Shown: piece after piece, positions 49,596 through 57,156 of the stretch | How the letters are laid out: the number at the start of each line of letters is the position of its first letter | Numbering within the stretch: the stretch's first letter is position 1 | From: DASXRA01 sp036506155 | Lineage (GTDB): Bacteria; Actinomycetota; Actinomycetes; Mycobacteriales; Jatrophihabitantaceae | Direction of reading: 5' to 3' | DNA: 57,156 nucleotides | NCBI GenBank assembly: GCA_036506155.1 | Contig: DASXSF010000021.1 | Span: 1 to 57,156, forward strand | Notes under the pieces: generated by a model | What the model saw: the letters and a program-made list of their open reading frames with translations, nothing else | What the model was told of the DNA's origin: nothing | The model's database searches: none | Made by a program: the position numbers and the translations under genes

Positions 49596-50089
49596 TGGCC
49601 AGCAGAGCTGCGCGCCACGCCCGCATCGTCACCATCCTGAACAGCCGGCAGGTGCGCTCGCAGGCCGAGCTCGCGGCGGCGCTCAATGACGATGGCTTGG
49701 AAGTCACGCAGGCGACGCTCAGCCGCGACCTCGAGGAGCTGGGCGCCGTGAAGCTACGCACCCCCGACGGCGGACTGCCGAGATATGTCGTTCCCGAGGA
49801 CGGTGCGCCCCTCGCCGCCCGGGCCGCCAAGGACGCCCCGCCGCACCGGCTGGCCCGGTTGATCGACGAGCTGCTCGTGTCGGCCCAGGCGAGTGCCAAC
49901 CTGGTCGTGCTGCGCACGCCCCCGGGCGCTGCGCAGTTCCTCGCCTCCGCCGTCGATCGAGCCGGCCTGCCGGACGTTCTCGGCACCATCGCCGGCGATG
50001 ACACGATCCTTGTCATTGCTCGCGAGCCGGACGGCGGCACGGCCCTGGCCCATCACCTCCTCGAACTCCAGGAGATGTCAACAGAGTGA
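49595..50089 (+). CDS. argR: Arginine repressor
   Basis: A 164-aa hexameric repressor from ATG 49595. The N-terminal winged helix is RHARIVTILNSRQVRSQAEL with the recognition region VTQATLSRDLEELGAVKLRT. The C-terminal arginine-binding/oligomerization domain has NLVVLRTPPGAAQFLASAVD and VLGTIAGDDTILVIARE, with the DD pair that binds arginine. It should bind the ARG boxes before argC and thus its own operon. The stop overlaps the argG start (GTGA). Confidence 0.95.
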   Translation: MASRAARHARIVTILNSRQVRSQAELAAALNDDGLEVTQATLSRDLEELGAVKLRTPDGGLPRYVVPEDGAPLAARAAKDAPPHRLARLIDELLVSAQASANLVVLRTPPGAAQFLASAVDRAGLPDVLGTIAGDDTILVIAREPDGGTALAHHLLELQEMSTE

Positions 50090-51501
50090 GCAAGGTCCTG
50101 ACCTCCCTGCCGGTCGGCGAGCGCGTCGGCATCGCGTTCTCCGGTGGGCTCGACACGTCCGTCGCGGTCGCCTGGATGCGCGTCAGGGGCGCGATCCCGT
50201 GCGCCTACACCGCCGACCTCGGCCAGTACGACGAGACGGACATCGCCGGGGTGCCCGGACGCGCCATGCAGTACGGTGCGGAACTCGCCCGCACCGTCGA
50301 CTGCCGCCGGGAACTGGTCGAGGAGGGCTTCGCAGCGCTTGCGTGTGGCGCGTTCCACGTCCGGTCGGCCGGCCGGGCGTACTTCAACACCACCCCGCTC
50401 GGCCGCGCCGTGACCGGCATCATGCTCGTGCGCGCCATGCAGTCCGACGACGTGAACATCTGGGGCGACGGCTCGACGTTCAAGGGCAACGATATCGAGC
50501 GGTTCTACCGGTACGGCCTGCTGACCAACCCCGGACTCCGGGTCTACAAGCCGTGGCTCGACGCCGACTTCGTCCACGAGTTGGGCGGCCGCGCCGAGCT
50601 GAGCCAGTGGCTCGTCGAGCACGATCTGCCTTACCGCGACAGCACCGAGAAGGCCTACTCCACCGACGCGAACATCTGGGGCGCCACGCACGAGGCGAAG
50701 ACGCTGGAGCATCTCGGTGTCTCGTTGGAAACCGTCGAGCCGATCATGGGCGTGCGGTTCTGGGATCCGGCCGTCGCGATCGACCCCGAGGACGTCACCG
50801 TGCAGTTCTCAGCCGGACGCCCGGTCGCGATCAACGGCGTCGGGTTCGACGATCCCGTGGCACTGGTGTGCGCGGCGAATGCCATCGCCGGCCGGCACGG
50901 GCTCGGTATGTCCGACCAGATCGAGAATCGGGTGATCGAGGCCAAGTCGCGGGGGATCTACGAGGCGCCGGGCATGGCGCTGTTGTGGATCGGCTACGAG
51001 CGGCTGCTGAACGCCATCCACAACGAGGAGACCATCGCGAACTACCACGCCGAGGGACGCCGCCTCGGACGCTTGCTGTACGAAGGGCGGTGGCTCGACC
51101 CGCAGTCGCTGATGCTGCGCGAGTCGATCCAGCGCTGGGTCGCCTCATTGGTCAGCGGGCAGGTCACCCTGCGGTTGCGTCGTGGCGAGGACTACTCGCT
51201 GCTCGACACCCGCGGCCCGGCGCTGTCCTACCACCCCGACAAGCTGTCGATGGAGCGCACCGATAACGCCGCGTTCGGGCCGGTCGACCGGATCGGCCAG
51301 CTCACCATGCGCAACCTCGACATTGCGGACTCCCGTGCGAAGCTCGAGCAATACGCCGGCTCCATGGGGCAGCTCACCAGGACGGCCCTGTTCGACGAGC
51401 TGGGAGAGGGCCACTCCGATCAGATCGCCGCACTCGAGACCCCGTTCCGGGCCGACGACAGCGCGCTGGACAGTGCCGCGCTGGAGTCCGGCCGTGACTA
51501 A
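50086..51501 (+). CDS. argG: Argininosuccinate synthase
   Basis: A 471-aa enzyme from GTG 50086, joining citrulline and aspartate at the cost of ATP. The ATP pyrophosphatase P-loop is IAFSGGLDTSVAVAWM; GDGSTFKGNDIERFYRYGLL, EKAYSTDANIWGATHEAKTL and GRHGLGMSDQIENRVIEAKS follow. The length and these motifs place it in the longer, E. coli-like subtype rather than the 400-aa subtype. The last 20 residues are variable. A 41-base gap separates it from argH. Confidence 0.95.
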   Translation: MSKVLTSLPVGERVGIAFSGGLDTSVAVAWMRVRGAIPCAYTADLGQYDETDIAGVPGRAMQYGAELARTVDCRRELVEEGFAALACGAFHVRSAGRAYFNTTPLGRAVTGIMLVRAMQSDDVNIWGDGSTFKGNDIERFYRYGLLTNPGLRVYKPWLDADFVHELGGRAELSQWLVEHDLPYRDSTEKAYSTDANIWGATHEAKTLEHLGVSLETVEPIMGVRFWDPAVAIDPEDVTVQFSAGRPVAINGVGFDDPVALVCAANAIAGRHGLGMSDQIENRVIEAKSRGIYEAPGMALLWIGYERLLNAIHNEETIANYHAEGRRLGRLLYEGRWLDPQSLMLRESIQRWVASLVSGQVTLRLRRGEDYSLLDTRGPALSYHPDKLSMERTDNAAFGPVDRIGQLTMRNLDIADSRAKLEQYAGSMGQLTRTALFDELGEGHSDQIAALETPFRADDSALDSAALESGRD

Positions 51502-51542
51502 TCCGCGCGCGTCTTTGGTCACTTCTCAGGCCTGGACGACCC

Positions 51543-52949
51543 ATGGCTGACGGAACCCGGCTCTGGGGCGGGCGATTCAGCGGCGGGCCGTCGGAGGCGT
51601 TGGCCGCCCTGTCGGTGTCGGTGCACTTCGACTGGCGGCTCGCACCCTACGACCTCGCGGCGTCGCGGGCGCATGCCCGAGTGCTGCATCGGGCGGGGCT
51701 GCTCACCGACGACGAACTCGCGGCGATGCTCTTCGCACTGGACGAGCTGGACGCAGCCGTCCGCTCCGGGGAGTTCCAGGCCACCGCTGCCGACGAGGAC
51801 GTCCACACCGCCTTGGAACGCGGGCTGGTCGAGCGCCTTGGCGCGCTGGGCGGAAAGCTGCGCGCCGGACGCAGTCGCAACGATCAGGTGGCCACCGACC
51901 TGCGCCTGTACCTGCGCGATCGCGTCCGCAGCATCATCGCCGAGGTCGCCGAGCTCGAGGCGGCGCTCATACGGCTCGCGGAGGAGAACCGCGACGTCGC
52001 GATGCCGGGCATGACGCACCTCCAGCATGCCCAACCCGTGCTGCTGGCCCACCACCTGCTCGCGCACGTCCATGCCCTGGCGCGCGACGTTGACCGACTA
52101 CAGGACTGGGACAAGCGCACTGCGGTATCACCACTCGGTGCGGGAGCCCTGGCCGGGTCGTCGCTGCCCCTCGACCCCGCCGCGGTCGCCGCCGAGCTGG
52201 GGTTCGACCGTCCCGCCGCCAACTCGATCGATGCCGTCTCCGATAGAGACTTCGCCGCCGAGTTCCTGTTCGCGGCGGCACTGCTCGGCGTACACCTCTC
52301 GCGGATGGGCGAGGAGATCATCCTCTGGGCAACGCCCGAATTCGGCTGGGTGCGACTCGACGACGCCTGGTCGACCGGCTCGTCGATCATGCCGCAGAAG
52401 AAGAACCCTGATATCGCCGAGCTGGCCCGCGGCAAGGCCGGGCGCTTCATCGGCCACCTGACCGGGCTCCTCGCCACGCTCAAAGCGCTGCCGCTGGCGT
52501 ATGACCGCGACCTCCAGGAGGACAAGGAGCCGGTCTTCGACGCCGTCGAGCAGCTCCTCCTCCTGCTGCCCGCGATGACCGGACTGGTCGGCACACTGGA
52601 CGTCGTGACCGAACGCATGCAGGCCGCCGCGCCCGCCGGGTTCGCGCTGGCCACCGACGTTGCCGAGTGGCTGGTCCGGCGGGGCAGCCCCTTCCGTGAG
52701 GCGCACGAGATCACCGGCCGGCTCGTGGCCTACTGCGAGCAACACGGCATCGACCTGGGCGGCCTCAGCGACGCACAGCTCGCCGAGATCGACCACAGGC
52801 TGACCGCGGACGTACGCGGTGTGCTCTCCGTCGACGGCGCGCTGCGCGCCCGCGCGACGTACGGCGGCACAGCGCCGGCGCGCGTCGCCGGGCAGCTCGT
52901 GGCGCTGCGCGACATTGTGGCTGCCCACGCCGCCTGGGCCCAAGGATGA
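51543..52949 (+). CDS. argH: Argininosuccinate lyase
   Basis: A 468-aa fumarase-superfamily enzyme from ATG 51543 that splits argininosuccinate into arginine and fumarate. RLWGGRFSGGPSEALAALSV, TALERGLVERLGALGGKLRA followed by GRSRNDQVATDLRLYLRD, the catalytic His in GMTHLQHAQPVLLAHHLLAH, and the flexible loop with catalytic Ser, GSSIMPQKKNPDIAELARGK, are all intact. Last arginine gene; the DNA glycosylase start overlaps its stop by 4 bases. Confidence 0.96.
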   Translation: MADGTRLWGGRFSGGPSEALAALSVSVHFDWRLAPYDLAASRAHARVLHRAGLLTDDELAAMLFALDELDAAVRSGEFQATAADEDVHTALERGLVERLGALGGKLRAGRSRNDQVATDLRLYLRDRVRSIIAEVAELEAALIRLAEENRDVAMPGMTHLQHAQPVLLAHHLLAHVHALARDVDRLQDWDKRTAVSPLGAGALAGSSLPLDPAAVAAELGFDRPAANSIDAVSDRDFAAEFLFAAALLGVHLSRMGEEIILWATPEFGWVRLDDAWSTGSSIMPQKKNPDIAELARGKAGRFIGHLTGLLATLKALPLAYDRDLQEDKEPVFDAVEQLLLLLPAMTGLVGTLDVVTERMQAAAPAGFALATDVAEWLVRRGSPFREAHEITGRLVAYCEQHGIDLGGLSDAQLAEIDHRLTADVRGVLSVDGALRARATYGGTAPARVAGQLVALRDIVAAHAAWAQG

Positions 52950-53578
52950 CCGTCGAGCGCGAGTCATTGGCCGAGCCCGCCCTGGAAGTCGCCCCGCTGC
53001 TGCTCGGTGCCGTGCTGGTGTCCGCTGTGGACGGTGCCGAGGTGGCAGTTCGGCTCACCGAGGTCGAGGCGTACGAGGGCTTGGCCGACCCGGCCTCACA
53101 CGCCTACCGTGGCCGCACGCGTCGCAACGACGTGATGTTCGGCCCGGCCGGGCACCTGTACTGCTACTTCACGTACGGCATGCACTGGTGCGCCAACGTG
53201 GTCTGCGAACGCGACGGTGTGGCGTCCGCCGTCCTGCTGCGTGCCGGCGAGGTCGTGCGCGGAATCGACACGGCACGCGCGCGCCGTGCCGCCGCCCGCG
53301 ACGTACGCCACCTCGCCCGGGGGCCGGCCCGGCTGGCCGCCTGCCTCGCCCTCGGCCGCGACACGAACGGTGCCGACCTGTGCGACCCGGCGTCGATCGT
53401 CCGGCTGGAGTCGCTCGGCAAGCCCGAGGCGGCGGTCCGCTCCGGCCCCCGTGTCGGGATCACGCTCGCCGCGGATCGCCCGTGGCGGTTCTGGCTCGAC
53501 GGGGAAGCCTCGGTGTCGGTGTTCCGCCCGGGCGGGCGCAAGCGGGTTCCCGCGCCACGGCAGACTGGTACGCCGTGA
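52946..53578 (+). CDS. 3-methyladenine DNA glycosylase (AAG/MPG family)
   Basis: A 210-aa base-excision-repair enzyme from ATG 52946. It matches the mammalian AAG fold: VRLTEVEAYEGLADPASHAY with the catalytic Glu and the conserved SHAYRGRTRRNDVMFGPAG, then LYCYFTYGMHWCANVV. The Tyr that intercalates into DNA lies in these motifs. Length is normal. It continues the argH transcript and overlaps tyrS by 4 bases; this order (argH, glycosylase, tyrS) is a conserved actinobacterial arrangement as far as I know. Confidence 0.92.
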   Translation: MTVERESLAEPALEVAPLLLGAVLVSAVDGAEVAVRLTEVEAYEGLADPASHAYRGRTRRNDVMFGPAGHLYCYFTYGMHWCANVVCERDGVASAVLLRAGEVVRGIDTARARRAAARDVRHLARGPARLAACLALGRDTNGADLCDPASIVRLESLGKPEAAVRSGPRVGITLAADRPWRFWLDGEASVSVFRPGGRKRVPAPRQTGTP

Positions 53579-54816
53579 GCGAGACCCTGCCAGACGAGCT
53601 GCGCGAGGCGTACGAGGTGCTTGCCTCGGGTGCTGCGCAGATTCTTCCTGCTGACGGTCTGGCCGAGCGCCTTCTCGCCGCACACCGCGAGCGCCGCCCG
53701 CTGCGCGTCAAGCTCGGCATCGACCCCTCCGGCGCGGACCTGACGCTCGGGCATGCCGTGGTGTTGCGGAAGTTGCGGCAGTTCCAGAACTACGGCCACA
53801 TCGCGGTGCTCGTCGTGGGCGGGTTCACGGGCCAGGTCGGCGATCCGTCGGGCCGTACCGACACCCGAGGCGCACAGACCGTCGCACAGGTGATCGCGAA
53901 CGCCCAGGGTTACTTCGACCAGCTCATGCGCATCCTCGACGTGCGGCGCACCGAAGTTGTCAACAATGCCGAGTGGCTGGCGCCGATGCGGCTCGCTGAA
54001 CTGCTGGAGTACACGCGACAGATCACCGTCGCCCAACTGCTCGAACGCGACGACTTCGCGCGCCGGTTCGCCGCCCAGCAGCCGATCACGCTGTCGGAAT
54101 TCTTTTATCCGCTGTTGCAGGGCATCGACTCGGTCGAGATCCGCGCCGACATCGAGATCGGTGGCACCGACCAGACATTCAACAACCTCGTAGGCCGCGA
54201 ACTGCAGAAGTCGCGTGGCCAGGCGCCCCAGGCCGTCCTGACCATGCCGCTGCTCGTCGGCACCGACGGTGTGGAGAAGATGGGCAAGTCGCTCGACAAC
54301 TACATCGCCATCAACGACTCGGCGGACGACCAGTTCGGCAAGGTCATGAGCATCCCGGACTCCGTCGTCGGCACGTACGCGCGGCTGTGCACCACCTTGC
54401 ATCCGCATGACGTGGACGAACTGGAGAAGGCCGTCGCCTCCGGCGGCCCGGGGGCCAACGCTGCGAAGCGGCGCGTCGCCCGCGAGATCGTGACGCTGTA
54501 CCACGACGCCGACGCGGCGCGTGCCGCCGAGCGGCGCTTCGACGCGATCTTCAAGGAGCACGCGACGATCGAGGACGCCCCGGAGTTTCCGGTCGGCGCC
54601 GGAACATCCGTCCACTTGCCGGCGTTGATGACCGATGCGGGGCTGGCACCGAGCACGAGTGCGGCCCGGCGATCCATTGACGAAGGCGCCGTTCGCCTCG
54701 ACGGCGTGCGGTTGGCGGCGAAGCGGTACGACGTCGATCGCGCCGAGTTGGTGGGCCACATCCTGGCGGTCGGCAAGCGCCGGGCGGTGCGCCTCACCGG
54801 CGCCCCGGACGCCTGA
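53575..54816 (+). CDS. tyrS: Tyrosyl-tRNA synthetase
   Basis: A 413-aa class I synthetase from GTG 53575. The HIGH-like motif is in KLGIDPSGADLTLGHAVVLR and the KMSKS-like motif is KMGKS (VEKMGKSLDNYIAINDSADD). Tyr/tRNA-site residues lie in EIGGTDQTFNNLVGRELQKS. A C-terminal S4 RNA-binding domain (residues about 350-405, TSAARRSIDEGAVRLDGVRL) completes it. The start overlaps the preceding stop. It is the last protein gene before the rRNA operon. Confidence 0.95.
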   Translation: MSETLPDELREAYEVLASGAAQILPADGLAERLLAAHRERRPLRVKLGIDPSGADLTLGHAVVLRKLRQFQNYGHIAVLVVGGFTGQVGDPSGRTDTRGAQTVAQVIANAQGYFDQLMRILDVRRTEVVNNAEWLAPMRLAELLEYTRQITVAQLLERDDFARRFAAQQPITLSEFFYPLLQGIDSVEIRADIEIGGTDQTFNNLVGRELQKSRGQAPQAVLTMPLLVGTDGVEKMGKSLDNYIAINDSADDQFGKVMSIPDSVVGTYARLCTTLHPHDVDELEKAVASGGPGANAAKRRVAREIVTLYHDADAARAAERRFDAIFKEHATIEDAPEFPVGAGTSVHLPALMTDAGLAPSTSAARRSIDEGAVRLDGVRLAAKRYDVDRAELVGHILAVGKRRAVRLTGAPDA

Positions 54817-54977
54817 TTGGCCCGGCTGGCCCCCCCAGGGGAGCCGCCCGCTCGGGTGCTACAGTCGAGGCGTTCGGCGCACGGAACCGCAGAGGCGGGC
54901 CCGGCCGGGCAGTCCCCCAGTTCGAGCGACGCGGTTGTCCGCGCCCGCAAGACCAAGCGGGAGCGGGCGGTGCCGGT

Positions 54978-55006
54978 TTGACCGAGCGAAGCCGACCGAG
55001 TAGAGT
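54978..55006 (+). promoter_or_regulatory. rRNA operon promoter
   Basis: TTGACC (54978-54983), 17 bases, TAGAGT (55001-55006): near-consensus sigma-70 elements with ideal spacing about 255 bases before the 16S gene, as expected of an rRNA promoter. The preceding 54817-54977 holds no gene. Confidence 0.75.
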
Positions 55007-55259
55007 TTCGTGGGTTGCCCCGGAAGCGGTCCGAAAGGGTCGCAGCGGTGTGCGTCCGCTCCTTGAGAACTCAACAGCGTGCCGAAAGTTAGTGCCATAA
55101 GAATAACCTCGTCGCGCGTGATCGTATTTGGTCATGCGCGCGATTCCTTTGGTACAGACGAGCACATCAGCTCGAATGGACCAGTGATCATGCCGCAAAG
55201 ATTTGCGGCGACTTTCTGTGTCGACATTCTGAGGCTCCGCCTCAGCTGTCATACATACC
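55007..55259 (+). other. 16S leader with conserved processing/antitermination segment
   Basis: Includes TTGAGAACTCAACAGCGTG (55063-55081), a sequence seen before 16S genes across actinobacteria and taken to belong to antitermination or RNase III processing stems. The leader after about 55080 is AT-richer than the surroundings. No protein gene. Confidence 0.65.

Positions 55260-57156
<1,897 letters not shown>

Noticed and set aside
54886..54960. tRNA-like CAGTTCGAGC segment before the rRNA promoter
   Set aside because: No cloverleaf can be folded around it; the acceptor stem and anticodon arm are absent.

Overview
The window is high-GC DNA from a member of the Actinomycetota. Evidence: an argCJBDFRGH cluster, an Lsr2-type nucleoid protein, GAF-ANTAR, DUF3040-like and 'three-helix bundle' small proteins, frequent GTG/TTG starts, and a 16S rRNA gene of actinobacterial type at the right end. 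I cannot fix the genus by eye; a Frankiales/Jatrophihabitans-like lineage is only a guess.

The left 33 kb is an accessory, decaying region. From left to right it holds: a sialidase-like gene cut by the window edge; an orphan Imm1-like immunity gene; a truncated Tat-lipoprotein sialidase joined to a truncated GNAT gene; two diverged copies of a 0.39-kb direct repeat (5.2 and 11.0 kb) that flank an alpha/beta hydrolase, a VOC/MmcQ gene pair, an HTH gene facing a 51-aa membrane peptide across a palindrome, and a cobQ gene with an in-frame TGA; a five-gene operon of very small proteins (12.2-13.6 kb, minus strand); a GAF-ANTAR regulator; an lsr2 paralogue; a chimeric remnant of a TOTE-type primase-helicase abutting a group II intron relic; a tightly coupled cassette of small unknown genes of phage or integrative-element character (20.0-22.5 kb); and fragments of IS6, IS110, IS256 and IS1182 transposases.

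From 24.7 to 30.1 kb there is a coherent module. A CitA/CitB-type two-component system (minus strand) faces an ABC importer of the nitrate/sulfonate/taurine class (plus strand: ATPase, permease, lipoprotein). The ATPase gene carries an early in-frame TGA. A 1.3-kb gene-poor stretch, a YCII-like gene and an IS110-interrupted acetyl-CoA synthetase pseudogene follow.

From 33.3 kb on the DNA is orderly. A membrane deacetylase-glycosyltransferase fusion and a proline-rich membrane protein form one minus-strand operon. The translation block infC-rpmI-rplT-rRNA methyltransferase, a putative 2-oxoglutarate oxygenase and pheS-pheT come next. SnoaL-like, MarR and AlkD-like genes lead to the complete arginine pathway argC-J-B-D-F-R-G-H, continued with tiny overlaps by a 3-methyladenine glycosylase and tyrS. 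A strong promoter then opens an rRNA operon; the complete 16S gene and the start of the spacer close the window.

The right half makes ribosomes, charges Phe and Tyr tRNAs and makes arginine, with ArgR encoded inside the operon it presumably controls. The left half looks like a landing zone where insertion sequences have repeatedly cut and joined unrelated genes.
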